Notes under the pieces: generated by a model
What the model saw: the letters and a program-made list of their open reading frames with translations, nothing else
Database searches by the model: none
Told to the model about the DNA's origin: nothing
Translations under genes and position numbers: made by a program
Part shown: positions 8,423 through 17,180 of the stretch, in pieces
How positions within the stretch are numbered: position 1 is the first letter of the stretch
Layout of the letters: each line of letters opens with the position of its first letter
DNA from: Allobosea sp. BH3
GTDB lineage: Bacteria; Pseudomonadota; Alphaproteobacteria; Rhizobiales; Beijerinckiaceae
Reading direction: 5' to 3'
NCBI RefSeq assembly: GCF_025499465.1
Contig: NZ_JAIMCA010000002.1
Span: forward strand, 496,001-560,000
DNA length: 64,000 nt

Positions 8423-9544
8423 TCACCCGTCGTTCAGTCTCGGACGATGGAGCCGGCCGCCCGTCATCGGCTGCGGCACCCCGGTGGTCGAAGGCAGGCT
8501 GAGCGGCAGCCCCTTCACCGAGCGGATGGCGAAATAGGCGAAGATCTGCGCCTCCAGCGCATCGCCGTCCCAGCCCACGGCCTCGACCGGCTCGACCGGC
8601 ACGCCAAGGTGCGCACCGAGCCGCGCCATGAAATGCCGATTGAGCCGCCCGCCCCCGCCGACCAGCCAGCGCTTCGGCGCACGCGGCACGTGGCGCAGCG
8701 CCGCGACGATGCTCTCGATGGTGAAGGCCGAGAGCGTTGCCGCGCCGTCGGCATCGGAGAGAGCCTCGACGACCTGTGCGCGGCGATGAAAGTCGTTGCG
8801 GTCGAGCGATTTCGGCGCCGGGCGGTCAAAGAAGGGATTGGCCATGAAGCCGGCGACGAGATCCTCATGGACCAGCCCGCTGGCGGCGAGCGCGCCGTCC
8901 GCGTCATAGGGCCGCCCAAGACGGCGCAGCACGAAATCGTCGAGGATCGCGCTCGCCGGGCCGGTGTCGAAGGCGATGACGGTGTCGCCGTCGATATAGC
9001 TGACATTGGCGACGCCGCCGAGGTTCAACACCATGACCGGCTGTTCCAGCCCCTGCGCCAAAGCGCGGTGCCAGAGCGGGGCGAAGGGCGCGCCCTCGCC
9101 GCCCGCCGCGACATCGGCGTCGCGGAAGCGGTCGACGGCCGGAATGCCGAGCGCGTCCGCCACCGCCTGCCCGTCGATGAGCTGGCGGGTGAAGCGCTTC
9201 TCGGGTCGATGATAAATGGTCTGGCCGTGGAGGCCGACGAGGTCGATCGCGGACAGATCGAGGTTCTGATCGGCGCCATAGCTTCGGATCGCGGCCAGAT
9301 GATCCGCCGTCACCGCCGCTTCGAGCTCGACAAGCGGTTCGGATGCGGCGCGCTCCGCATCGGCGATTACGGCCTGGAGCGCGCGGCGGGTTTCCGCGCG
9401 ATAAGGATAGGAGGCTCCTGCGCCGAACAGGACGGCGTCGCGCCCGTCGCTGGTCACCAGCGAAACGTCGATGGCGTCCATCGACGTGCCGCTGATGACA
9501 CCGATGGCGGTCAGCGTATCGCGCGTCAGATCCCGCCCGGCCAA
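8423..9544 (-). CDS. anmK: Anhydro-N-acetylmuramic acid kinase
   Basis: AnmK phosphorylates and opens 1,6-anhydro-MurNAc from recycled peptidoglycan, giving MurNAc-6-phosphate. The 373-residue protein carries the family ATP motif GVISGTSMDAIDVSL near residues 15-29, LVGLHGQTIYH, and the NLGGVANVSYI and FDTGPAS segments of the ASKHA fold. The start appears to be TTG at 9544, three bases after the upstream DUF1330 stop; no ATG precedes the kinase motif. Codon spacing implies co-translation with the two DUF1330 genes. Confidence 0.93.
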   Translation of the reverse strand: MAGRDLTRDTLTAIGVISGTSMDAIDVSLVTSDGRDAVLFGAGASYPYRAETRRALQAVIADAERAASEPLVELEAAVTADHLAAIRSYGADQNLDLSAIDLVGLHGQTIYHRPEKRFTRQLIDGQAVADALGIPAVDRFRDADVAAGGEGAPFAPLWHRALAQGLEQPVMVLNLGGVANVSYIDGDTVIAFDTGPASAILDDFVLRRLGRPYDADGALAASGLVHEDLVAGFMANPFFDRPAPKSLDRNDFHRRAQVVEALSDADGAATLSAFTIESIVAALRHVPRAPKRWLVGGGGRLNRHFMARLGAHLGVPVEPVEAVGWDGDALEAQIFAYFAIRSVKGLPLSLPSTTGVPQPMTGGRLHRPRLNDG

Positions 9545-9547
9545 GCG

Positions 9548-9856
9548 CTATTCGCCCGGCTGCGGGCCTTCATAGCCGCCGATGATGATGAGGTCGGACT
9601 TGCCGGCGGCGCTGAGATGCTTCACCGCCTCCTGATATTCGGGCGAGGCGTAGCAGGCGCGCGCCGTCTCCTCGTCCTTGAACTCGATGACGACGTTGTG
9701 CTTGCGCCCTTCGCCGCGGGCGAGCTTGTACTCACCGCCGCGGACGATGAACTTCCCCCCGTATTTGGCGAAGGCGACGGCGTTCAGCGAACGATAGCGG
9801 GCATAGGCCTCGTCGTTCTCGACGTCGACACGCGCGATCCAGTAGCCCTTCGTCAT
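9548..9856 (-). CDS. DUF1330 family protein (second of tandem pair)
   Basis: A 102-residue alpha-beta barrel-type protein with the DUF1330 pattern: KGYWIARVDV at the start, FIVRGGEYKLARGEGRKHNV in the middle and YQEAVKHLSAAGKSDLIIIGGY at the end. Its function is unknown; the fold resembles dimeric ferredoxin-like enzymes. It is paralogous to the gene at 9860, from which it is three bases away, and lies three bases before anmK. Confidence 0.88.
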   Translation of the reverse strand: MTKGYWIARVDVENDEAYARYRSLNAVAFAKYGGKFIVRGGEYKLARGEGRKHNVVIEFKDEETARACYASPEYQEAVKHLSAAGKSDLIIIGGYEGPQPGE

Positions 9857-9859
9857 GGA

Positions 9860-10147
9860 TCACATCCCCTCGACGACAACGATGTCGATCTCGCCTGCGC
9901 CCTCGCGCAGCTTGCGGGCGTCGGCATATTCGGGCGAGGAGACATAGGCCTTGGCCGAAGCGAAATCGGCAAACTCGATGACGATGTTGCGGGCGCGCCC
10001 CTCGCCTTCGGCCACCGTCATCTGGCCGCCGCGCACGATCGGCGTGCCGCCATAGATCTTCATCGCCTCGGAGGCCTTCGCGGCATAGGCCGCCCATTTC
10101 GTCGCATCCGTGACCTTGGCGCGAGCGATGACATATCCCTTGGGCAT
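9860..10147 (-). CDS. DUF1330 family protein (first of tandem pair)
   Basis: A 95-residue protein with the same DUF1330 plan as its neighbour (PKGYVIARAKV, PIVRGGQMTVAEGEGRARN, YADARKLREGAGEIDIVVVEG). The tandem pair probably arose by duplication and may make a heterodimer, which is an inference. It is the first gene of a tight three-gene unit ending in anmK. No catalytic role is known for the family. Confidence 0.88.
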   Translation of the reverse strand: MPKGYVIARAKVTDATKWAAYAAKASEAMKIYGGTPIVRGGQMTVAEGEGRARNIVIEFADFASAKAYVSSPEYADARKLREGAGEIDIVVVEGM

Positions 10148-10191
10148 GGCTTCAAGTCCGTTCGTTGAGCGGAATCGGTTGGGCGCCGAGC

Positions 10192-10899
10192 TTACGAAGC
10201 GGCGACGATCTCGTCCATGACCGCGCCAGCCGCCGCACGCGGGTCTGCCGCGCGGATGATGGGACGCCCGACGACGAGATGGTCGGCGCCGACGCGGATC
10301 GCCTCGGCCGGGGTGAGGGTGCGCTTCTGGTCGCCAGCGGCGCTGCCGGAAGGGCGGATGCCCGGCGTGACGATGACCATGTCCGGGCCGATGACGTCCC
10401 GCACGATCGCGGTCTCGGCCGCCGAGCAGACGATGCCGTCGATGCCGGCCGTGCGGGCCTGCTCGGCGCGCAGGCGCACCAGATCGCGCACCGCCAACCC
10501 GTAGCCGGCATCGCGCAGGTCGGTGTCGTCATAGGAGGTGAGCGCGGTCACGGCGAGCAGCTTCAGCGCCGCATCGCCACGTCCCTCGACCGCGCCGCGC
10601 ATGGTCTGCGGATAGGCATGGACGGTGAGGAAGGTGACGCCGAGCTTGGTCAGCGAGTCGACGCCCTCGGTGACGGTGTTGCCGATATCGTGGAGCTTCA
10701 GGTCGAGGAAGACCTTCTTGCCCTCGGCGACGAGCTGGCGCGCCAGATCCAGCCCGCCGGCAAAGGCCAGCCGATAGCCGATCTTGTAGAAGGTGACGCC
10801 GTCTCCCAGCGTCGAAACGAGGCGGTAGGCGTCCCAGACGGTCGGCACGTCGAGCGCGACGATCAGGCGGTCGCGGACGTCGTTGAGCTTCTGCGGCAT
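10192..10899 (-). CDS. pyrF: Orotidine 5'-phosphate decarboxylase
   Basis: PyrF converts OMP to UMP, the last step of de novo pyrimidine synthesis. The roughly 235-residue product shows LIVALDVP at its start, the catalytic [15 protein letters not shown] segment (Asp-x-Lys-x-x-Asp charge network), VTPGIRPSG and the phosphate-gripping VVGRPI loop. I chose the ATG at 10899 because GGGAG lies six bases upstream; an ATG at 10905 and a longer frame to 10956 are open but poorly placed for a ribosome site. The length fits the family. Confidence 0.95.
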   Translation of the reverse strand: MPQKLNDVRDRLIVALDVPTVWDAYRLVSTLGDGVTFYKIGYRLAFAGGLDLARQLVAEGKKVFLDLKLHDIGNTVTEGVDSLTKLGVTFLTVHAYPQTMRGAVEGRGDAALKLLAVTALTSYDDTDLRDAGYGLAVRDLVRLRAEQARTAGIDGIVCSAAETAIVRDVIGPDMVIVTPGIRPSGSAAGDQKRTLTPAEAIRVGADHLVVGRPIIRAADPRAAAGAVMDEIVAAS

Positions 10900-11016
10900 G
10901 GCCATCTCCCGAGTTTCGAGGGAAGGCGCATGATTCGAAAGGAGATGCAAGGCCATGGCGGCTTCAAGCCCAAGCCCGGCCGCAGCCTCCGCTGCCCCGC
11001 TCGCTAACGCGCCGCC

Positions 11017-11994
11017 TCAGTTCAGGGCCGCCCATTTCTTCCAGTTCTCACGCGCGAATTTCAGCTCGTCGGGCGTGTATCGCTCCTTCTTCTTGATCTT
11101 GAGCACCGTCCCGACGGGCACGCGGTTCGGATTATTGCCGATGGCCTTCTGGTTGTATTTCCAGATCAGCGGCCAGAGCTCGAAGACGCCGTAACGCTCC
11201 TTCGAAATCTGCGAGAGCATGGTGCCGGCCCTGGTCGGCGGCGTGTCCGGCATGAAATCGGCCGGGTTGAGTGCCGGCGGCTCGCTGCTTGCGCGGGCGG
11301 CCTGCGCATCGAGGCTCGCCTTCACCGCCTGTATGCCGAGCTTGAGCTTCTGAAGCTGCAGCTTCGCATCGAATTCCGGTGCGTTTGCACCGTAATGTTT
11401 CGGCTCTGTCGCAAGCGCGCTCCAATATTCGGCCGCCGCCATCCAGCCCTTGAGATCGACATAGAGAAACTGGCTGCCGTTGCGCTTGAAGGATTCAGGC
11501 AGGTGCGAGGCGATGCCGAAATACGAGAGCTGATACCAGACCGCGGCAAACGCATTCAGCCCGCTGTTCTTATCATACGCCCGCTTGGCGCGCATGATCG
11601 GTTCCTTGAGGAACGGGTCGAAGATCATCTCGTAGGCTCCGGCGGCGAGAAAGCTCGCAGCCGGCGTCAAGACGACGGAGAGATAGGCCGCGCGATAGAC
11701 GTGCTCGACATTGGCGCAGTGCTCCCGGTTGAAGTAGCCGTCCGGCCTGCCGAGGCCCATGTTAACGTCCTCGATCGCCCAGTCCTGCCCTTCGGCGCGT
11801 GTCTGGCTGATCCAGTCGCTCGCGGTAACGAGAATCCGAACGTTCGGCGTCGGCTCGATGAGCAGAAACGCGTCAGTCACGGGCGTCGCGGTCCATCCCC
11901 GCGCGAGAAGCTGTTTACCCTTGTCCCAGACGAGAAGAGCCAGCTCTTTCTCCTTCGGGTCGGTGAAGAACGAATCGATAGACCGGATGCCCAT
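11017..11994 (-). CDS. Unknown protein with C-terminal LysM-like domain
   Basis: The 325-residue product has no signal peptide and no family I recognise in its first 240 residues (Trp- and Tyr-rich, with FFTDPKEKELALLVWDKG near the start and FLYVDLKGWMAAAEYW near 176). Residues about 255-300 look like a LysM module: GTMLSQISKERYGV, LWPLIWKYNQKAIG, NPNRVPVGTVLKI. Such LysM ends occur on wall-binding proteins and on phage-tail or contractile-injection adaptors; no such locus is nearby. The gene stands alone between pyrF and a lipoprotein gene on the same strand. Function is unknown. Confidence 0.75.
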   Translation of the reverse strand: MGIRSIDSFFTDPKEKELALLVWDKGKQLLARGWTATPVTDAFLLIEPTPNVRILVTASDWISQTRAEGQDWAIEDVNMGLGRPDGYFNREHCANVEHVYRAAYLSVVLTPAASFLAAGAYEMIFDPFLKEPIMRAKRAYDKNSGLNAFAAVWYQLSYFGIASHLPESFKRNGSQFLYVDLKGWMAAAEYWSALATEPKHYGANAPEFDAKLQLQKLKLGIQAVKASLDAQAARASSEPPALNPADFMPDTPPTRAGTMLSQISKERYGVFELWPLIWKYNQKAIGNNPNRVPVGTVLKIKKKERYTPDELKFARENWKKWAALN

Positions 11995-12215
11995 GGCAAA
12001 TTTTCTCGCCCTTCACGCGGCCGCGCCGCGCCGGGCGCATCCGACCCGCAACGCCGTGCCGCAACGTCATTCGTTCGGATGATCCGGCGGATCGACTGCG
12101 AAAGGGGCAGGCTGGAGCGTGCCGATTTGCCCGGAACCACGCCGCGATTCCATTCCGTGAAAAATCAGCAGCGCTCAGGCGGCTTGCGGCGTTCGCACCG
12201 GGTAAAGGGCCTTGC

Positions 12216-12425
12216 TCAGAAGCATTGCACGCCCTGGCCCCTCATCTTGCAGGTGCTGGTCGGCCGCGTATCGACGGACGGCGAGGCATAGAACTCGCCT
12301 TCCCGCGGCACATAGATCTGCGCGTCGTCTCGCATGTCGTCCATGCCGCCGGGCCCGGACAGGTCGCGGCCGGATGCGCAAGCGGCGAGGAGAAGGCCGC
12401 ACGCGACCACGAATAACTTCGTCAT
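12216..12425 (-). CDS. Small predicted lipoprotein
   Basis: A 69-residue product starts MTKLFVVACGLLLAACASG, a lipoprotein signal with lipobox LAAC, so the mature chain would be lipid-anchored in the envelope. The remaining 50 residues are acidic and end in a short Cys-containing tail (TCKMRGQGVQCF). ATG at 12425 has GGGAG eight bases upstream; the longer open frame to 12638 does not look coding. No family is recognised. Confidence 0.8.
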   Translation of the reverse strand: MTKLFVVACGLLLAACASGRDLSGPGGMDDMRDDAQIYVPREGEFYASPSVDTRPTSTCKMRGQGVQCF

Positions 12426-13279
12426 AAGCTGGACTCCCAAGTTGACCCGATCCTGCCGCGAGCCGGGCGCCAAGTCACGCCCGGAAGGTGCGGTTCCCGC
12501 GCACAAGCCTTCACCCGCCAGCGTTTCCGCGTGCGGTGAACATGAGGGGCAGCGGAGCGCCGCGAGGCGCAGGTTTGGTATTGAGCCGCTTCCATTGAGC
12601 CAGGAAACGGCGCGGATGGATTGAGCCACCATCCGCACGCCCCGTGGCGCTCCGCTTATCGGCGATTTCGGACCTCGGGCCGCGCTTATACGGCTGGGCG
12701 GTTCAGGAGCTGCGGGTCAGGACGCCAGTTCGGCTCATCGCCTTGTCGCGTCCGCGCTTACGCAATCCTTCGCCGCCGAGCCTTCCAGCGAGCTCCTCGC
12801 ACAGGGATCGTAATGTCCCCAGGGCGGTGCCCCGAAGCCTCCCGGGAGTGGATCGTAACTCCACCCGCAGGCGCCGACCCCACCCCTGCCACTGGCATAC
12901 CTCCGGATGGCTGCCCCTCAGGGGATGAGGTGGAGCGGAGGATAAGCACGGCTTGGAAGGACGGGGATAAGTCTGGGAGAGAAACCGCTGGCGTCATGGT
13001 CGCCTTCGGCGCGACCATCCATGTCTTAACATCATAACAATCGGATGAGACTCAGCCTATCGCGCAGCCGGCCAGCTATGCCGCAAAGACGTGGATGGCC
13101 GCCACAACGGCGATCATGACGGCCGAGCGCGGCGGCTGTCCTTCTCCTCCCCCGGAAGACGGGTTCCTCGCGCCTTGCATCGAGTCTCCATGCATCGGCC
13201 GCGGGGATGTATCGTGATCAGCCCGACCAACTGCGGACTTCGTGCCGGCCGGGAAAACGAATGAGGGAGCGGACACGCC
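12426..13279. other. 854-base gap without a convincing gene
   Basis: Several short frames are open on both strands but none has a ribosome site, plausible composition or family features. The right part holds family A repeat copy 3. The centre (about 12780-12960) is Pro/Gly/Ser-coding in every frame and may be decayed repeat or former coding DNA. Confidence 0.6.
12993..13120. repeat. Dispersed palindromic repeat, family A, copy 3 (long spacer)
   Basis: Left arm GTCATGGTCGCCTTCGGC with CATCCATGTCTT and right arm AAGACGTGGATGG with CATGAC match family A. The central spacer is about 60 bases, longer than in the other copies. Confidence 0.75.
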
Positions 13280-13675
13280 ATGGCAAAGAGCGAAGCGACC
13301 GGAACGGCCCCGGCTTCTGAGCTGATCGACGGGAGAATCAGGGAGCTGGGCGACTGGAGAGGAGAGCAGCTCGCTCATGTCCGCGCGCTCATCAACGCAG
13401 CGGTGCCGGAGGTGACCGAGGAGTGGAAGTGGCGCGGCGTGCCCGTCTGGTCCCATCACGGGCAGATCTGCACGGGCGAAACCTATAAGAGCGTCGTCAA
13501 GCTGACCTTCGCGAAAGGGGCTTCGCTCGCCGACCCCTCATCGCTGTTCAATGCTAGCCTCGACGGCAATGTCAGACGCGCCATCGACATCCGCGAAGGC
13601 GAAACGCTGGACGAGAATGCCTTTAAGGATCTCGTCCGCGCAGCGGCCGCCCTGAACCGGCCTACCAAGCGATAG
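13280..13675 (+). CDS. DUF1801 domain protein (YdhG-like)
   Basis: The 131-residue protein matches the DUF1801 plan: a helix ending LAHVRALINAAVPEVTEEWKW, then RGVPVWSHHGQICTGETYKS, then VVKLTFAKGASL and a closing helix. Family members are small cytoplasmic proteins of unknown function, structurally like YdhG. It is a single gene with gene-poor DNA on both sides. Confidence 0.85.
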   Translation: MAKSEATGTAPASELIDGRIRELGDWRGEQLAHVRALINAAVPEVTEEWKWRGVPVWSHHGQICTGETYKSVVKLTFAKGASLADPSSLFNASLDGNVRRAIDIREGETLDENAFKDLVRAAAALNRPTKR

Positions 13676-13989
13676 CCGTAGTCGGCTTCGGAGGCCATTC
13701 TGTCGCAGGCAGATATATCGTCACAAAGTCGCCGAACTTCCTAATCATATCGCCTCAATCCAACGCGTACCACCCATCAAAATCAAAACGAGACAGTGTT
13801 GTCAGATAAAGAATTCGGCGAAAGCCACTGATATACGCCTAATAAACTCAGAGCCATCGCGTCTCTGACCTCATCATCCCCGCTTCGTTCGATCAAACTC
13901 CCACAATAGATCGAATCCTCGGCATCTATTCGACATCGAATGGATCCGAAGCGCTGGCGCTCGGCTGCCCCTTTCCCGGAGATTCCCTC
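13676..13989. other. 314-base intergenic region, AT-richer than surroundings
   Basis: No gene is supported. The stretch from about 13720 to 13920 is visibly richer in A and T than the rest of the window. It probably contains the promoter of the SleB-type gene; I could not fix -35/-10 boxes with correct spacing. Confidence 0.5.
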
Positions 13990-14502
13990 ATGACGCGCAT
14001 CGCCTCGCTGGCGCTGCTCGCGCTGACGGCGTTTGTCGTTCCGTCGGCCGCATCCACACCGATCACGTCTCTCATCCTCTCCGGCGTGCCCGTCGTCCTC
14101 GACGGCGACACGCTGGCCAAGGAACAGCGCTGCCTTGCCGAGGCGATCTATTTCGAGGCCCGCTCGGAGCCCGAGGACGGCCGGATCGCCGTTGCGCAGG
14201 TCGTGCTGAACCGGGTGAGAAGCGGCACCTATCCGGGCTCCGTATGCGGCGTCGTCTACCAGAACCGCCACCGCCACCTCGCGTGCCAGTTCTCCTTCGC
14301 CTGCATGGGCAAATCGCTGCGCGTCAGAGAGTCCGAGCCATGGGAGGACGCCGTCCGCCTCGCACGCGACGTCTATGAGGGGAGGATCTATCTGGAAGAG
14401 ATCGGCGCCTCGACGCATTATCACGCCGATTACGTCCAACCGGACTGGGCGAAGCGCCTGAGGAAAATGGACGTGATCGGACGCCACATCTTCTATAGCT
14501 GA
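13990..14502 (+). CDS. Cell wall hydrolase, SleB/Hydrolase_2 family
   Basis: The 170-residue protein has a Sec signal peptide ([18 protein letters not shown]) and the Hydrolase_2 core: [20 protein letters not shown] (catalytic Glu), [29 protein letters not shown] and [12 protein letters not shown]. In alphaproteobacteria these SleB-type enzymes are periplasmic peptidoglycan lytic enzymes, not spore proteins. A clear GGAG lies eight bases before the ATG. It is convergent with the small secreted gene at 14560. Confidence 0.93.
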   Translation: MTRIASLALLALTAFVVPSAASTPITSLILSGVPVVLDGDTLAKEQRCLAEAIYFEARSEPEDGRIAVAQVVLNRVRSGTYPGSVCGVVYQNRHRHLACQFSFACMGKSLRVRESEPWEDAVRLARDVYEGRIYLEEIGASTHYHADYVQPDWAKRLRKMDVIGRHIFYS

Positions 14503-14509
14503 GCAGGCA

Positions 14510-14542
14510 CGTCCGGTGCCCTGCGACCGCGGCTACCGGACG
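14510..14542 (+). terminator. Possible terminator hairpin after the SleB-type gene
   Basis: CGTCCGGT (14510-14517) pairs with ACCGGACG (14535-14542) around a 17-base loop. A short T stretch follows only some 15 bases later, so termination is uncertain. Confidence 0.35.
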
Positions 14543-14559
14543 CCTCGAACGATCTGCTT

Positions 14560-14766
14560 TTACTGGCGAACGGTGTTCATGGCGTAGGAATTCCCCGCCG
14601 GACCGGCCTTCCCCTTTTCCGGCATATCCGGACAATTGGTGATCGCAACGATCGAGCCCTTGGGCGCGCCGTGGCACTCCGCCTCGATGCTGCCGGCAGG
14701 CAAGCCGGCCAAAGCCAGCGTCAGGCCGCTAATACCGATCATCAGTGAAGCGAACAGATAGTTCAT
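14560..14766 (-). CDS. Small secreted protein of unknown function
   Basis: A 68-residue product begins with a probable signal peptide (YLFASLMIGISGLTLALAG) and leaves a mature chain of about 45 residues with two Cys (AECHGAPKG and ITNCPDMPEKGKAG). GGAG lies seven bases before the ATG at 14766. No family is recognised. Confidence 0.75.
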   Translation of the reverse strand: MNYLFASLMIGISGLTLALAGLPAGSIEAECHGAPKGSIVAITNCPDMPEKGKAGPAGNSYAMNTVRQ

Positions 14767-14876
14767 CGCGGATCTCCGATCATTCTCGGTTATCCAACGC
14801 CTCGCTATCCGGACTGTTCCCGATATCGCTGAGGCCGACCGCTGACGGCGATCGTCTCAACCGAGCCGCAGGCGGT

Positions 14877-15308
14877 CTACTCGCGCGCCCGCTCGTATCG
14901 CAAAATGCCGGCCAGCCGGCCCTTGGCGCCGGCGGGCTGATCGCTGGGATGGTTGATGCCGTCGCTGACCGGCACCTCCGCGAAATCGAAGGGGCTGGCG
15001 CCTTCGATGCAGGCCACGTTCACCGCGATCTGGCCAGGGCTCGAGCGGCGCAGGTGATGGGTGTAGATGCCGCAGGCCGAGCAGAAGAAGTGCCGCGCCG
15101 TGCCGGTGTTGAACTGGTACTCGGCCAGCGCGTCCTCGCCCGCGACGATCCTGACGCCATCGCGCGTCGCTCCCACGACGACTGCTCCGCGCATGCGGCA
15201 GAACGAGCAATCGCATCGACGCGGCTTGTCGAAACCTTCGGCCAGCGTGACCTCGAAGCGCACGCGCCTGCAATGGCAGGCCGCCTGAACAACCGCTTCA
15301 CCCGCCAT
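14877..15308 (-). CDS. GFA / CENP-V domain protein
   Basis: A 143-residue protein of the glutathione-dependent formaldehyde-activating (GFA) family. It shows the zinc-binding Cys sets: ACHCRRVRFEV, CDCSFCRMRG and FFCSACGIYTHH. Despite the family name most members are uncharacterised and many bind glutathione S-adducts. I chose the ATG at 15308 with GAGG eight bases upstream; an in-frame GTG sits two codons earlier. No partner gene suggests the substrate. Confidence 0.9.
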   Translation of the reverse strand: MAGEAVVQAACHCRRVRFEVTLAEGFDKPRRCDCSFCRMRGAVVVGATRDGVRIVAGEDALAEYQFNTGTARHFFCSACGIYTHHLRRSSPGQIAVNVACIEGASPFDFAEVPVSDGINHPSDQPAGAKGRLAGILRYERARE

Positions 15309-15404
15309 CGCCACGTCCTCGCCAGAGCGCGCGGACCTCGTCCGCGCCGCGCCCGGCCATAGCAGAGCGCGGCGCCGCCCGCCACGATCGGGGGACAGTG
15401 CCGC

Positions 15405-16073
15405 TCAGAACCCCGGCATCTCGGGCGCCGGCTGGCGCTGGGCCATCACCTGCTGGAAGACCTGCGTCCAGACCTCGGGCGGCTGGGCGCCCGAGACGGC
15501 GAGCTTGCCGTCGATGATGAAGAAAGGCACGCCGGTGACGCCGACCTCGCGGGCATGGTTCTCCAGCCCGATCACCGTCTCGCGCAGCTCGTCGTTGATG
15601 AGCTCCTCGCGGGCAGCCTGCTCGTCGAAGCCCTGCTCCACCGCGATCTGGATCAGCGTCTCCAGATCACCGATATCGCGCCCGTCCTGCCAATAGGCCT
15701 TGAACAGGGCGGCCGTCATCTCGCCGCCGCGCTGCACGGTCGAGGCGGCTGCGACCAGCATATGCGCCATGCGGGTGTTCGCGCTGCGCGTGACCTTCGA
15801 CCAGTTGAAGGTCACGCCGCTTTCGAGCGCCGCCTCCGAGAGCCTGACCTCGATCTCGCGGCGCTTGCCGGGACCGAACTTGGAATCGAGATATTGCGCG
15901 CGGTCCATGCCTTCTTCGGGCATCTCCGGGTTCAGTTCATAGGGCAGCCAGGTGATGGCGACACGATCGGTCAGGCCATGGCGAGCGAGCGCCGTCTCCA
16001 GCCGCGCCTTGCCGATGAAGCACCAGGGGCAGGCGATGTCCGAGACGATCGCGAGTGGCAGCTTCTCTTCCAT
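15405..16073 (-). CDS. DsbA-family oxidoreductase, FrnE-like
   Basis: The 222-residue protein has a thioredoxin fold with CPWC at residues 15-18 (VSDIACPWCFIGKARLE), the insert and closing VTGVPFFIIDGKLAVSGAQ typical of the FrnE / DSBA-like subfamily. It lacks a signal peptide, so it acts in the cytoplasm, probably as a thiol-disulfide reductase or isomerase. AAGGAG lies five bases before the ATG. It is downstream of the epmA-epmB pair on the same strand, 39 bases away, and may be co-transcribed. Confidence 0.92.
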   Translation of the reverse strand: MEEKLPLAIVSDIACPWCFIGKARLETALARHGLTDRVAITWLPYELNPEMPEEGMDRAQYLDSKFGPGKRREIEVRLSEAALESGVTFNWSKVTRSANTRMAHMLVAAASTVQRGGEMTAALFKAYWQDGRDIGDLETLIQIAVEQGFDEQAAREELINDELRETVIGLENHAREVGVTGVPFFIIDGKLAVSGAQPPEVWTQVFQQVMAQRQPAPEMPGF

Positions 16074-16112
16074 GACGGCTCCTTGGACGGCTTCTGCGCT
16101 GAACGCGTTTGG

Positions 16113-17180
16113 TCAGGCGGGCGGATAAAGATGCCGCTCGCCGTGGCGATCCTCGGCGAAAGCCTCAGCGCCGGGCGTCTCGCAGCCCGAGAGGAAAGCC
16201 GGCCCGACCGGAATCTTCCCCGCTCCGCCGGGGATGTCGAGGATATAGGTCGGCTGGCACAGCCCCGAAAGATGGCCGCGCAGGCGTTTGACGAGGGCCT
16301 GCCCCTCCTCCAGCGAAAGCCGGAAATGCGAGGTGCCGGGCGCAAGGTCGGGGTGGTGCAGGTAATAGGGCTTCACCCGGTTCTCGACGAAGGCGCGCAT
16401 CAGGCCCGAAAGCGTCTCGACATCGGCGTTGATGCCCTTGAGCAGCACGGACTGGCTGAGCAGCACATGGCCGGCATCCGCAAGCCGCGCGATGGCCTCG
16501 CGGGCGTCATCGGTGAATTCGCGCGGGTGGTTGGCGTGGATGGCGATGTAGCTCGCCTTGCCCGGGATGCGCAGCGCCTTCGCATAGTCCGGCGTGATGC
16601 GGGCGGGGTCGACCATCGGCACGCGGGTATGCCAGCGCGCCACCTTGATATGCGAAATGGCGGCGAGGCGCCTGGCGACCCCGCGCACGCGGCGGGCGGA
16701 GAGGATGAAGGGATCGCCGCCCGTCATGATGACCTCCCAGATATCGGGCCGGGAGGCGAGATAGGCGAGCGCCGCATCGAGCTTCGCGCCGGTCAACGCG
16801 TCTCCGCCGGGGCCGACCATCTCGCGGCGGAAGCAGAAGCGGCAATAGACCGGGCAGGCATGGACGAGCTTGAGCAGCGCGCGGTCGGGGTAGCGATGGA
16901 CCACGCCCTCGACGGGCGAATGGGCGTCGTCGCCGATCGGGTCGGCGAGTTCCTGCGGCAGCGTCACGAGCTCGGCGGCATCGGGGACGAACTGGCGCGC
17001 GATCGGATCGGCCGCATCGGCGGGGTCGATCAGCGCGGCCATGGCGGGCGTCACCGAGACGGCGTAGCGCTCGCTCACCGCCTGCAGCTCCTCGCGGCGC
17101 TCGGACGCGACGAGCCCGGCCTCGACGAGGGCGTCGATGCTGCGCAGGGGCTGGCCGCCGGGAGGCTGGTGGACCGTCAT
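16113..17180 (-). CDS. epmB: EF-P (R)-beta-lysylation protein EpmB (lysine 2,3-aminomutase family)
   Basis: A radical-SAM, PLP-dependent aminomutase of 355 residues. The 4Fe-4S motif CPVYCRFC has Cys109, Cys113 and Cys116. The KamA-family segment MTGGDPFIL and a PLP-lysine-type C-terminal region (GKIPVGPAFLSG) follow. EpmB converts (S)-alpha-lysine to (R)-beta-lysine for attachment to EF-P. Assignment to EpmB rather than catabolic KamA rests on the short length and on coupling with epmA (ATGA overlap) and divergent efp. Confidence 0.94.
   Translation of the reverse strand: MTVHQPPGGQPLRSIDALVEAGLVASERREELQAVSERYAVSVTPAMAALIDPADAADPIARQFVPDAAELVTLPQELADPIGDDAHSPVEGVVHRYPDRALLKLVHACPVYCRFCFRREMVGPGGDALTGAKLDAALAYLASRPDIWEVIMTGGDPFILSARRVRGVARRLAAISHIKVARWHTRVPMVDPARITPDYAKALRIPGKASYIAIHANHPREFTDDAREAIARLADAGHVLLSQSVLLKGINADVETLSGLMRAFVENRVKPYYLHHPDLAPGTSHFRLSLEEGQALVKRLRGHLSGLCQPTYILDIPGGAGKIPVGPAFLSGCETPGAEAFAEDRHGERHLYPPA

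Noticed and set aside
12758-13018. 86-codon minus-strand frame in the gene-poor gap
   Set aside because: Its start overlaps repeat copy A3, and it lacks a ribosome site and recognisable features; kept only as a note on the gap.
13783-14487. 234-codon frame opposite the SleB-type gene
   Set aside because: Antisense to a gene with signal peptide and Hydrolase_2 motifs; its N-terminal text is shadow composition.
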